Source of the DNA: Sphingomonas sediminicola
GTDB taxonomy: Bacteria; Pseudomonadota; Alphaproteobacteria; Sphingomonadales; Sphingomonadaceae
DNA length: 64,000 bases
Assembly: GCF_014489515.1 (NCBI RefSeq)
Contig: NZ_CP060782.1
Coordinates: 868,001-932,000 of the forward strand
Direction: 5' to 3'
The notes beneath the pieces were generated by a model. The model ran no database searches and was not told where the DNA came from. It saw nothing but the letters and a program-made list of their open reading frames with translations. The position numbers and the translations under genes are program-made. Numbering within the stretch: the first letter of the stretch is position 1; every line of letters starts with the position of its first letter. Below are positions 9,309-17,261 of the stretch, piece after piece.

Positions 9309-10205
9309 TCAAGCGTGCCTTTTCGACGGGCCAGCGGCGTTGCCGCGCAGCTTTCTGGTCAATGTTGAAGCGTAACCGCCGGCTTCACCTGCCGACCAAG
9401 CTAGGGTGAACCAGAATAGCCACGGAAATCCGGCGAAAAGCTTGCCGCGATAAGCCCTCTTCTTCGCAATCCTGGAGATGATGCGCGCCAGCAGGAGAGG
9501 CGGCACCAGCAGGCTCGAAAGTAGCAGGAGCAAGTTGTGCGGGAAGCTCCCGCGCTCCGCGCGCTCGACCCCGTAGGCGCGTCCATGGAGGAAGCGCTGA
9601 CGTGCAAAGCTAACGGTCGAAACCGTGCCATGGTGCACGACGACCAAACCAGGATCGATTGAAAGCTTCCGTCCCGCAGCATGGAAGCGGCGATGAAAGG
9701 ATGGCTCCCAGAATCCTTCCTCCAGCAGGTCCGGATGCTCGAAGATGGCGGCGCGGTCATAGATAGCATTGTCGGCGGCGATCTCGTTCGTTTCGCCCGC
9801 CTTGAGAGGAGGTGCGAACGCGGAATAGCGCAGGAAGAAGATCGCCCAGTTGCGGGCGGACGACCGGGGATCATTATCGATCACTCCGCCCACTCCGGCC
9901 CAGCGATCGAGATCCGCCGACTGCAAATGATAGATCCAGCGAGGATCGGGGACGAACTGCGCGGTTGTAAGCGCGACCCGGCCGCCGCGGGCACGCTTGA
10001 TCCCCTCGCTCCACAGCACTGGGACCAGCGTTTCTTCGGGAAACGCATGGCAACCTATTCCACTGCTGGCGTCTGGCATTGATCCGGCGCAGCAAAGGAT
10101 TACTTCCGTCTCGTCACCGCGGGATTTGATGGCGTCGAGCAACGCCGGGACGTTTTCCGCTCCGTCCTTTACCGCCAGGACAATGCTGAGCGTTGGCTCG
10201 GTCAT
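9309..10205 (-). CDS. GT2-like glycosyltransferase of the local four-member family
   Basis: A 298-residue protein starting LSIVLAVKDGAENVPALL, a typical GT2 first strand and helix. It then has a region TTAQFVPDPRWIY in the DXD position, GGVIDNDP, NAIYDRAAIF and GFWEPSFHRRF, where the acidic and aromatic residues match the acceptor motif of GT2 enzymes. The C-terminus is hydrophobic and ends FTLAWSAGEAGGY, the closing motif of the local family. Start and stop codons abut or overlap both neighbours, so it is translationally coupled within the minus-strand operon. No substrate can be assigned. Confidence 0.76.
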   Translation of the reverse strand: MTEPTLSIVLAVKDGAENVPALLDAIKSRGDETEVILCCAGSMPDASSGIGCHAFPEETLVPVLWSEGIKRARGGRVALTTAQFVPDPRWIYHLQSADLDRWAGVGGVIDNDPRSSARNWAIFFLRYSAFAPPLKAGETNEIAADNAIYDRAAIFEHPDLLEEGFWEPSFHRRFHAAGRKLSIDPGLVVVHHGTVSTVSFARQRFLHGRAYGVERAERGSFPHNLLLLLSSLLVPPLLLARIISRIAKKRAYRGKLFAGFPWLFWFTLAWSAGEAGGYASTLTRKLRGNAAGPSKRHA

Positions 10206-10924
10206 CAGTAGCCACGCAGTCGTCGGAGCGCACGCCGCAGTGCGATGTACGCGTGCGCAGGCCCGCCGGCCAACGCACGAACGAAGGTCGGAGACCGCAG
10301 ATAATGTGTATCCAGCCGAGGCAGAGCGTCCGCGGCCGAGCGAGGATCGAGATAATCGAGCTTGGTCGTGAAGGAGCCGCGGTAACGCTTGCTGGCGATC
10401 GCTCGGACCCGGCCGTCATAATAACCGTAGGGATAAGCGAAATAGCGCGGGCACCTGCCCAAACGAGATTCGATAGCGGAATCCGCTTCCTCCATCTCGG
10501 CGTCGATCTGCGCATCGGTCAGTTTGCGCAGGTCAGGATGGCTTGCCGTATGCGCTTCTATCCTGAAACCGCCGCTCTGGATGGCCTCCAATTGGCTCCA
10601 GTCCATGAGGTTGAAGGGTGTCGCGCGATCGGGTTGACCTGGCCAGCGATTGTCGCCGCCAACCCAGTTCGTGATGACGAAGACATGCGCCGGCAGCTTG
10701 CGCTCGGCGAGGATCGGCATCGCCGTCTTGAAGACGGTCGAAATGCCATCGTCGAAGGTCAACGCGACGCCATTCGCGTCCGGATCGGCAAGGAGTTCGT
10801 CGAGATCGAGTACCGGCAATCTCGCCTCGTCCAGCGCATCGAGCATTCGTTCGAGGCCGGCTGGCGAATAGGATAGTGGGCCGGGCAGGTCGTCGATCGA
10901 GTGGAAGGTGAGAACTGCGCGCAT
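10205..10924 (-). CDS. Polysaccharide deacetylase family protein (NodB-like, CE4)
   Basis: A 239-residue protein, choosing the ATG at 10924 that begins MRAVLTFHSIDD; the longer upstream frame overlaps the previous gene. The CE4/NodB motifs are visible: LTFDDG (catalytic Asp and metal-binding Asp), EAHTASHPDL (H-x-x-x-H metal site), FAYPYGYYD and LPRLDTHYL. No signal peptide is seen, so it may act on cytoplasmic or lipid-linked intermediates rather than on a finished polymer. It lies between a GT4 and a GT2-like gene, one base from the former's stop. De-N- or de-O-acetylation of a sugar intermediate is likely. Confidence 0.85.
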   Translation of the reverse strand: MRAVLTFHSIDDLPGPLSYSPAGLERMLDALDEARLPVLDLDELLADPDANGVALTFDDGISTVFKTAMPILAERKLPAHVFVITNWVGGDNRWPGQPDRATPFNLMDWSQLEAIQSGGFRIEAHTASHPDLRKLTDAQIDAEMEEADSAIESRLGRCPRYFAYPYGYYDGRVRAIASKRYRGSFTTKLDYLDPRSAADALPRLDTHYLRSPTFVRALAGGPAHAYIALRRALRRLRGY

Positions 10925-10925
10925 C

Positions 10926-12128
10926 TCAGTTTCGCTTGCCCAGCACTTCTTCGACGTGCGCAAGATAGTCCGCGACGTGCCGTTCCCGAGTATAGCGCGT
11001 TTCGTAGCCAGCGCGTGCCAGGGCGCCCAGCCGATCGCGAAGTGGGCGGTCACTGACCATCTGGCGAATGGCCTCGGCGAGCTCCTCGTCTCCGTCGTAG
11101 AGTAGGCCGCCGCCGGTGACCTGGACGATCTCGGCCGCGCCTCCGGTTCCCTTGCCGACGATCGCGGGCGTTCCGCAGGCGGCCGCTTCGACGAGGGTTA
11201 GTCCGAAGGTTTCCGGCACGATGGACGGGATGACGATTGCTGCGGCACTCGCATAATGTTCGGCCAAGGCTTCCTGATCGATCTTGCCAACGAAGCGGAT
11301 ATTTGAATGGCCGGCGTATCTGGCCGCGAGGTCGGACCTCAACTCGCCTTCGCCGATTACTACCAACTCGATATCGGGCATGTCCGCGGCGACGCGGACC
11401 AGGCTGGCGATGCCCTTCAGGGTCATGACCCTGCCCGCGAAGACAATCCGGTTTGGTCGGACTTCGGGAGGTTTCGTCGGACGGTCGACGGAGGAAAAGA
11501 GCGGCAGGACCTCGATTGGTGCCCTGATGCCGTTTTCCCGGTGCATCTCCGACGTGAAGCGGCTGGGCGCGAGCAGTCGGTCCATTCGCTTGAGACACCG
11601 ATCCCTCAGGCCCGTGTATCGCCAGAGTTGCGGCGGAAGCCCGGAGCGGATCGAGCATGAAAAGCAGGTCCGGCGATCGCAGGCGTGGCTCCGGTTTTTC
11701 CAGAGAACGTGGGTAGGACAGATCAGCCAGTGGTCGTGGAGGGAGAGAAGGCGGGCCCGAGCTTTGCCCATGCCGAGCACGCCCGGAGCGCCCATCAACG
11801 AGATGTTGTGGAAATGGAGGACGTCGAACGGCTCGGCGAAAAAGGACGCCAACGCCGGGGCGTTCAGCGCAGGACGGCCGGTCTGATGACTTACGAGCGG
11901 CGCAAGAATTCCCGCGGGATGGCGAAGCCGGTGTACGCTGATCCCATCCTCGACAGTCGTGTCGGGCTGACCCTGGTCCGAACTGCGAACGAAATAGGCG
12001 TCAGTGGAGGCGATGACTTCGACCTCGTGGCCCAGTGCGGCGACGCTCTTCGCGAGGCTGCGCACGTAGGTCGCGTCGCCGCCGTAGCTGAATGGCGGAT
12101 AGAAGGTGGTGACCATCCCGAAGCGCAT
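10926..12128 (-). CDS. Family 4 glycosyltransferase (GT-B)
   Basis: A 400-residue GT-B protein. The N-terminal domain has MVTTFYPPFSYGGDATYV with the glycine-rich acceptor loop. The C-terminal domain has RIVFAGRVMTLKGI and VVIGEGELRSDL, and the GT4 donor motif PETFGLTLVEAAACGTP, whose E-x7-E pair holds the nucleotide sugar. A cysteine cluster (HACDRRTCFSCSIRSGL) in mid-protein is unusual but is seen in some GT4 enzymes. ATG 12128 probably overlaps the end of the upstream GT4 as TGATG if a missing base there is restored. Member of the nine-gene minus-strand operon. Confidence 0.88.
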   Translation of the reverse strand: MRFGMVTTFYPPFSYGGDATYVRSLAKSVAALGHEVEVIASTDAYFVRSSDQGQPDTTVEDGISVHRLRHPAGILAPLVSHQTGRPALNAPALASFFAEPFDVLHFHNISLMGAPGVLGMGKARARLLSLHDHWLICPTHVLWKNRSHACDRRTCFSCSIRSGLPPQLWRYTGLRDRCLKRMDRLLAPSRFTSEMHRENGIRAPIEVLPLFSSVDRPTKPPEVRPNRIVFAGRVMTLKGIASLVRVAADMPDIELVVIGEGELRSDLAARYAGHSNIRFVGKIDQEALAEHYASAAAIVIPSIVPETFGLTLVEAAACGTPAIVGKGTGGAAEIVQVTGGGLLYDGDEELAEAIRQMVSDRPLRDRLGALARAGYETRYTRERHVADYLAHVEEVLGKRN

Positions 12129-13325
12129 CAGGCTCTCCCCTCGCGTGTGCTTCGAGGAGGTCCATCATTGCTGACGCGCTGTGGCTCCAACTCAGCTCGG
12201 CGGCACGCGGCAGGCACTCCATCTTGAGATGAGCAAGCAGTGCTGGGTCCCCGGCAATCTTCGCAATCGCTTCTGCAATGTCGTCCGGATTGCGAGGGTC
12301 GAAGAACAGCCCCGCTCGTCCGACGACTTCCGAAACTGCTCCGCCTTCGGTTGCGATCACGGGCGTTCCGCAGGCGATGGCTTCCGCCGCAGGAAGTCCG
12401 AAGCCCTCGCTGAACGCCGGCATGGCCACGGCGACAGCGCCGGAATAAAGCGCGGGCAACACCGGTTCGGGTACGAAGCCGGGAAAATGAACGCGGTCCT
12501 CCAGCCCGTGTTCGGCGATCAGGGCGCGCAATTCCTCAACATTGGAGTGAAAGCCGCCCCCTTGGGATCGCCGGCGAGGACCAGGTCGAGATCGTCCAGC
12601 CCGCCGTTCCCGATCGCTCTGGCGAAACCTTCGATCAACCCGGCGAGATTCTTGTGAGGCGCTAGGCCGCCGACGTAGAGGAGGAGGCGTCGATCGAGCG
12701 GAAGCCCGAGGTTCGACCGCGCGGCTCGCAGCTCTTGCTCGTCCGTAATCGGATGGAACTGCTCATCGGCGGCCTCGAGGATGACGCTGATCTTCCGCCG
12801 CGGGATGTGGAGATAGCGGACGATCTCCTCGCGGGCCGCTTCGGAGACGGTCGCAATGTGCCGCGCAGATCGCTTCGCCAGCCAGACCTTCAGATTCCAG
12901 AACAGTCGTCCGCGCAGCGTGGGAAGGACGAGCCTCGTGAAATGCTCGGCGATCGCGTCGTGAAACGTCACAACGGTCGGAATTCTGCCGCTGACCGGGT
13001 ACCAGGAATAGACGGCAGGAAACCAGAAGACGTCAAGCGGCCGGCTCGATGCCTCCCGCCGAAACGAGAGCAGGTCTCCGACACTGCGGCTACCGTCCGC
13101 AACCGCCGAGTCCGTGACGGTCGCGGACGTTTCCACTCGAACGATATCCACGTTCGGGCGGATCATCTCGTCGACTGGTTCCTGATCGACGAAGAGCACG
13201 AACCGGTGGCCGCGCGGATCGTCGAGCATCGCTCCAAGCTGGCCCCGCGTGAAGCGGCCAAACCCGCGCTTGTTCCACCACGTCGTCGCGTCGACGCCGA
13301 TGGACAGGTGGCCGGTCACTGCCAA
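12001..13325 (-). CDS. Family 4 glycosyltransferase (frameshifted)
   Basis: GT-B glycosyltransferase in two frames. The first part (13325 to about 12560) has IGVDATTWWNKRGFGRFT, FHDAIAEHF and LLYVGGLAPHKNLAGL. The second has HFPGFVPEPVLPALYSGA and the donor motif FSEGFGLPAAEAIACGTPV. One missing base in the run at 12557-12561 (CCCCC on the plus strand) restores GFHSNVEELRALIAEHGL. As read, the frame runs to 12001. A further missing base at about 12133-12136 would give a TGA at 12128-12130 overlapping the next ATG, as elsewhere in this operon; that would make a 399-residue protein. The second site is inference; the first is clear. Confidence 0.82.
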
Positions 13326-14167
13326 TGCTCCAGACCCTTGTGGGACGGGCCCGCCAGAGCACCGGCGAACTCGCCCGCCGCCCAGGCTGTGTGCTGAAGC
13401 GCCAGCCAGCCGAGCGTTGGAAGGGAACGACGTTCGGCGGCGGTTGCGGTCTTAAGGCTGCGAAGCGTCAGGACGAGTGGAAGGAGGAAGGCCTTGCCGG
13501 CCCTGCCGATGCGGCCGGCGAGCTCCGCATGCTCTGCCTCTGCGCTGCCGTAGATGCGGCCGTGATCGAACCGCGTCCGGAGTCGGGCGCCTTCGGGGTA
13601 CGCGTGGGCGTAGGTCACGGCCATATCCGACGACCAAACGACCCGACCGTCCTTGCGCAATTCGCGGAAGACGATTTGATCGACGAGACCCTCTGAACCC
13701 TTCATCGTTTTCAAAAGGGCATCGCGGCGGAACGCGAAGTTGCAACCGGGCAGGGTAAGTGTCTCGCCAGCCGCTTTGCGGTCGCTGAAGCTCCCGTATT
13801 CGGAGATCGCTAGAGCTCGCGTCGAAGCCGGAAGGCCGGCAGAGATTCGGACTGGTCCGCCGCAGGCCGCTGCTCGCTCGCCACCGAGCTTTTCGACCGC
13901 CGCGTTCGCCCAGCCCGGTGCGGCAATCACGGTGTCCTCGACCAGCGCGACCAGCCCGGTTGTCGCCAGCTCCACGGCCCGTCTGCGTTTCGATGGAATG
14001 TCTAGGCTGTCGGCTCGTCCGACCACGCGGCCGGACGCATCTGTGATCGTCCCGCCGCGCTGAATGATGAGTAGGGCAGGTGCCTGCGATCTCGCAGCTT
14101 CCACGCAGCGCGCGAGCGCCTCTCCTCCGACGAGAGCGACGATGATGACGGTGAGGTCGTCAGCCAC
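13316..14167 (-). CDS. GT2-like glycosyltransferase of the local four-member family
   Basis: About 283 residues from a GTG at 14167 (VADDLTVIIVALVGG), which overlaps the upstream gene's stop by eight bases; the longer frame lies inside that gene. It has the local family layout: GT-A-like start, LVALVEDTVIAAPGWANAA (EDT in the DXD position and the APGW motif), GGPVRI, LPGCNFAFRRDAL, then a basic region, RIYGSAEAEHAEL, and the hydrophobic end HTAWAAGEFAGALAG. It lies between the first gene of the operon (Gfo/Idh) and a GT4. Its 3' end overlaps the next start by ten bases. Function in detail unknown. Confidence 0.73.
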   Translation of the reverse strand: MADDLTVIIVALVGGEALARCVEAARSQAPALLIIQRGGTITDASGRVVGRADSLDIPSKRRRAVELATTGLVALVEDTVIAAPGWANAAVEKLGGERAAACGGPVRISAGLPASTRALAISEYGSFSDRKAAGETLTLPGCNFAFRRDALLKTMKGSEGLVDQIVFRELRKDGRVVWSSDMAVTYAHAYPEGARLRTRFDHGRIYGSAEAEHAELAGRIGRAGKAFLLPLVLTLRSLKTATAAERRSLPTLGWLALQHTAWAAGEFAGALAGPSHKGLEHWQ

Positions 14168-15188
14168 TTCCGGACAACTCGATAAGGCGGTCGCGGGCGG
14201 TCGCCACGGCAATCGCCTGCTCGGCAGTGATCGGAGGCGCGACCGTCCGCGGTTCTCGAACTGCCCGGTAAAAGACATCGACCAAGTTCGTCAGTCCGGG
14301 ATAGGCCAATTCCGACCGGATCGCGCGGAGGACGAGGTTTCGCCCGGCAGCGAACAGCCCCAGCCCGTCGCGGATGAATGGCGCGGCCATCTTCTGCGCC
14401 CTCGAGACATTTCCGGGCAGAAGGACTGCGTAATCGTGAAAGTTGTCGAGCTCGACCGTGCCCCGGTCTGCCGTCACTGTCGTTCGGAAGCGGGTTGGGC
14501 GTCCGCTCATGCTCATCGCGATCGTCAAAGCGACATCTCCGGACTGGGCAAACATCTGCCATTCGCCCGGGCCCGTCCGGAAACAGGACCATTCGAGCGC
14601 GCCGACATCGGAAGTCGGGAGGAGCGTCTGAATCATCGCTAGCGGATGCGGCAGAATTTCCCCGACCAGCTCGTCGAGATCCATTCCACCGCGATCTGCG
14701 CCGGCCGAGCAGATGTCGAAAGCGATGTGCCGAACCGGGCCGAGCCGCGGAAAGCTTTCGATCGCCGAACAGACGCTACGCTGGAACGCATATTGGTGGG
14801 TTGGGCAGGCGAAGCGCCCGGCCGAAGCGAAATTGTCGAGGACGAGCCGCGTGTCCTCGGCCGTTGCTGCGAGCGGCTTTTCGATGAGCGCGTGAAGTCT
14901 CGCGTCGGCAGCTAACTGGGCGAGTTCGACGTGTGTGCCAGCCGGCGTGCAGATGTGAACGACATCCGCCTCGCTGGCTCTGACGGACTTACGGAAGTCG
15001 GCAAACGGCCTGGCAGATCTGAATTGACTCGCAAGCGACGACGCAGCTTGCGCATCCCGATCGACGATGGCGACGATCGCTGCACCAGCGGCGGCCGCGG
15101 CGCGCGCGTGATAGCGTCCCATCAGCCCTGCACCGACGAGAATCGCGCGCGATGGCCTTTGGGGTTCGGAGCTCCCTTCCTTCGTCAC
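14160..15188 (-). CDS. Gfo/Idh/MocA family oxidoreductase, first gene of the minus-strand operon
   Basis: A 342-residue protein with Rossmann motif AILVGAGLMGRYHARAAAAA, then VVHICTPAGTHVELA and the catalytic-lysine motif ALIEKPLAAT. The C-terminal domain includes GGMDLDELVGEILPHPLAM. It is the third and most divergent Gfo/Idh protein of the region and starts the operon that runs down to 6342. A 552-base stretch without a clear gene precedes it, so the promoter probably lies just upstream of 15188. Substrate unknown; a nucleotide-sugar or glycoside oxidoreductase is the family expectation. Confidence 0.84.
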   Translation of the reverse strand: MTKEGSSEPQRPSRAILVGAGLMGRYHARAAAAAGAAIVAIVDRDAQAASSLASQFRSARPFADFRKSVRASEADVVHICTPAGTHVELAQLAADARLHALIEKPLAATAEDTRLVLDNFASAGRFACPTHQYAFQRSVCSAIESFPRLGPVRHIAFDICSAGADRGGMDLDELVGEILPHPLAMIQTLLPTSDVGALEWSCFRTGPGEWQMFAQSGDVALTIAMSMSGRPTRFRTTVTADRGTVELDNFHDYAVLLPGNVSRAQKMAAPFIRDGLGLFAAGRNLVLRAIRSELAYPGLTNLVDVFYRAVREPRTVAPPITAEQAIAVATARDRLIELSGSG

Positions 15189-15740
15189 GGCCCAACACTA
15201 CTCCGCCTGCAGTCGCCTCGCACTCGTAACAAGTTGTTGCGCGTGCCTAAAGCAAGTCAGCAAGTCGCGGTGCTGGCACCGGTTTGTCCCAGAACGGAAC
15301 TGCAAGCGCTTTACGCGGTTAGCCGTTTGTGGAGGGGAGAATGCCGTTGAACCGTTCAATGCCTTTGCAACTGTTGGCAGCGCATGCCTTCCGTCTCAGC
15401 CTGTATCTCGCCTACTGCTCAAGTCTCCTTGACTACCTTAAGACAACCGCCGCTGGTGAGCTCAACGCCCGCCGCCGGATCCTCGGTTAGCGGCCCGGCC
15501 GAGGAGTTGCGTCTCCTGTTTTCAACGCCTGTCCGCCTCATGGAAGTTGATCGTTAACGGCCCCGGAGGGGCAATGCTGGTCCTATTCGGTGAGATGGAG
15601 AGCGACTTCTCCAGGCCGGGAATTGAGCGGAAGCTATTCCTTCAAGGAGTTGTTCGACGTCCGAACGTTGGGTAAAGATTTCAGAGGCGGTCAGATTATC
15701 GCGGGAATGCATGCATTTACGGATTGATAGTGAATGAAAC
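15189..15740. other. Non-coding stretch with two small, weak ORFs
   Basis: No conserved gene was recognised here. It must hold the promoter of the minus-strand operon beginning at 15188. Two short plus-strand ORFs have good Shine-Dalgarno sequences: 15341-15490 (49 codons, preceded by GGAGGGGAGA) and one starting at ATG 15574 (33 codons, preceded by GGAGGGG). Neither resembles a family I know. The GGAGGGG before the second also pairs with the CCCC just before it, so it may be a hairpin rather than a ribosome site. Confidence 0.4.
15341..15490 (+). CDS. Possible small protein, 49 residues, unrecognised
   Basis: Small ORF starting MPLNRSMPLQLLAAHAFR and ending at TAG 15488-15490. The upstream GGAGGGGAGA lies two bases from the ATG on a conservative count, slightly close for a ribosome site but strong in sequence. 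The product is leucine/alanine rich with two arginine clusters and no signal peptide, membrane helix or known motif that I can see. It lies in the gap between two minus-strand transcription units and would be transcribed alone. Could be chance; reported at low confidence. Confidence 0.25.
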   Translation: MPLNRSMPLQLLAAHAFRLSLYLAYCSSLLDYLKTTAAGELNARRRILG

Positions 15741-16544
15741 TCAGATCCGCCCCGCAACCGCGACCAAGACAAGCGCATCGGGCGACAACGATAGCGGCGC
15801 CCTCGGCTGAAGAAGCAGGCACTCGCCAATCGAGGCTCCTTCGGTACCGGAGGAAGCGGATCCGTGAAGCGGCATTACCCATCGTTGCCGCGATGCCAGC
15901 GATTGAGGAATGCCTTCGGTTGAACTGGCGCGAATCACACTGAAACTGGCCTCATCGACTAGAATACGATCATTGGAGGTGCTCGAGTTGATTATCGAGT
16001 GGCCGACGTACGGCTTCCGTTGCGAAACGCTGACAGCGTCGTCGAGGTGGAGCTCGCGCGGCCGTCCGTAATCGTAAAGTCGGTAGGTCACATCGGCGTT
16101 CTGCTGTATTTCCATGAGTGCGATTCCGGCGCCAATCGCGTGGATCGTGCCAGCAGGAACATAGAAGAAATCCCCGGCCTCGACGGGCCGCCAGTCCAGC
16201 ATCTGTTCGATTGAGCCATTGATTGCGGCCGCCCGCAATTCATCCTCCGTGACCGCTGCCTTCAGCCCCAAGCCCAGTCGCGCGCCGTCATCGGCATTGA
16301 GGATGTACCAAGATTCGTTCTTGCCGCTGGCCAGGCCGCGAGCGCGGGCTTCATCATCGCTCGGGTGGACCTGAACCGAGAGGTTTTCGCTAGTGAAGAT
16401 GTACTTCACGAGCAGCGGCGGGTCCGCGAGTTCCGCATGAGTGAACCATATTTCGCCAACTCTCTGCGCTGAGGATGTACCGAACACGGGATCGAGATCC
16501 GTTCGACCCCATGGCTTTTCCACTGCGCTTCTCTGTAGCTTCAC
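15741..16544 (-). CDS. manA: Class I mannose-6-phosphate isomerase
   Basis: Zinc-dependent cupin isomerase interconverting fructose-6-P and mannose-6-P, the entry step to GDP-mannose. The short class I form (about 267 residues) is read from a GTG at 16544, because GGAAGGA lies six bases upstream and the protein then starts VKLQRSAVEKPWG. Visible motifs: LSVQVHPSDDEA (metal ligands Q and H), NESWYIL, DFFYVPAGTIHAIG (third ligand His) and MEIQQNADVTYRLYDYGR. A longer in-frame TTG/ATG extension to 16652 has no such support. It stands apart from manC (43311-44443), which here lacks a fused isomerase domain, so the two would supply the same pathway. Symbol by family. Confidence 0.87.
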   Translation of the reverse strand: MKLQRSAVEKPWGRTDLDPVFGTSSAQRVGEIWFTHAELADPPLLVKYIFTSENLSVQVHPSDDEARARGLASGKNESWYILNADDGARLGLGLKAAVTEDELRAAAINGSIEQMLDWRPVEAGDFFYVPAGTIHAIGAGIALMEIQQNADVTYRLYDYGRPRELHLDDAVSVSQRKPYVGHSIINSSTSNDRILVDEASFSVIRASSTEGIPQSLASRQRWVMPLHGSASSGTEGASIGECLLLQPRAPLSLSPDALVLVAVAGRI

Positions 16545-16723
16545 AATAGGTCCTTCCAATGCTCGCTTGGCGGATGGCGATGAGACGAATCCGAGCCGCG
16601 GTCCAGATGTTAGCCCTTTCCGATCTGAAACGATTTGGGACAGCGCAATCAATCCGGATGCGCCGAGGCCTGTATCAGCATAAAAGTCTGCAATTCTAGG
16701 TTAATTTTACAGTGCATAAGTCA

Positions 16724-16756
16724 TTGACAGAATTACGATTGTCGGCAATTTGAACA
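16724..16756 (+). promoter_or_regulatory. Candidate promoter for the 16791 gene
   Basis: A perfect TTGACA at 16724-16729 is followed after 16-17 bases by a weak -10 (CAATTT). The gene's ATG at 16791 has GGAGG four bases upstream. Only the -35 and the ribosome site are convincing. The region 16545-16790 is the divergent interval between the isomerase gene and this one. Confidence 0.3.
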
Positions 16757-16790
16757 ATGGGGACGAGGTCGCGGTGAGGGTGGAGGATCG

Positions 16791-17173
16791 ATGCTCGGAA
16801 GGTTGGCAGCTTTGGCCAGCGCCGCGTTGCTCACGGGCGGAAGTGCCTGTGCGATGAGCACTTCCATGCCATCGACTGCCGGTTGCCGCGTGATCGATGG
16901 TGAGCTCCTCCCTCCCAATTCAGGCGGTGAGACCGCTCTCTGCGACGCAATTGCGGTCGCCGCGGCTAAGCACGCTCCAGGCGTGGGCTACACCGTCGAA
17001 GTTCGGGTTCTGCCGAGATCGCGTCTGTCGGCGGCGATCACGATGAGCGACGGTCGCAAACTCCCGGAGAAGAACTTCGTGAGGATGGACAGGCCCTGTC
17101 GATGGGGGCTTTTCAAAGCTTTGCCTCGGCAATCGCGATGGAACTGGCGAAAGCCGGGTCCGGCAAATCATAG
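16791..17173 (+). CDS. Small exported protein of unknown function (probable frameshift)
   Basis: The sequence as read gives a 149-residue ORF to 17240. The first ~95 residues are convincing: an N-terminal hydrophobic signal (MLGRLAALASAALLTGG) with a cysteine near residue 20, then a domain with two further cysteines (AGCRVIDG, ALCDAIAV) and VEVRVLPRSRLSAAIT. After about 17082 the frame turns arginine-rich. With one base restored (TTCGTGAGG to TTCGTGGAGG) it continues as EDGQALSMGAFQSFASAIAM and stops at 17173, giving ~127 residues with a clear amphipathic helix. I prefer that version. It lies immediately before the secreted M10 protease and may be functionally linked to it, for example as inhibitor or partner; no motif proves this. 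Confidence 0.6.
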
Positions 17174-17261
17174 TTCCGGTGCTGAAGGAAACGGAAAGCA
17201 CTTAGGAGCAATCTATTCGGAATTTGGTGTCGCCGAATAACCGGACAAATCCCGTCGGCGC

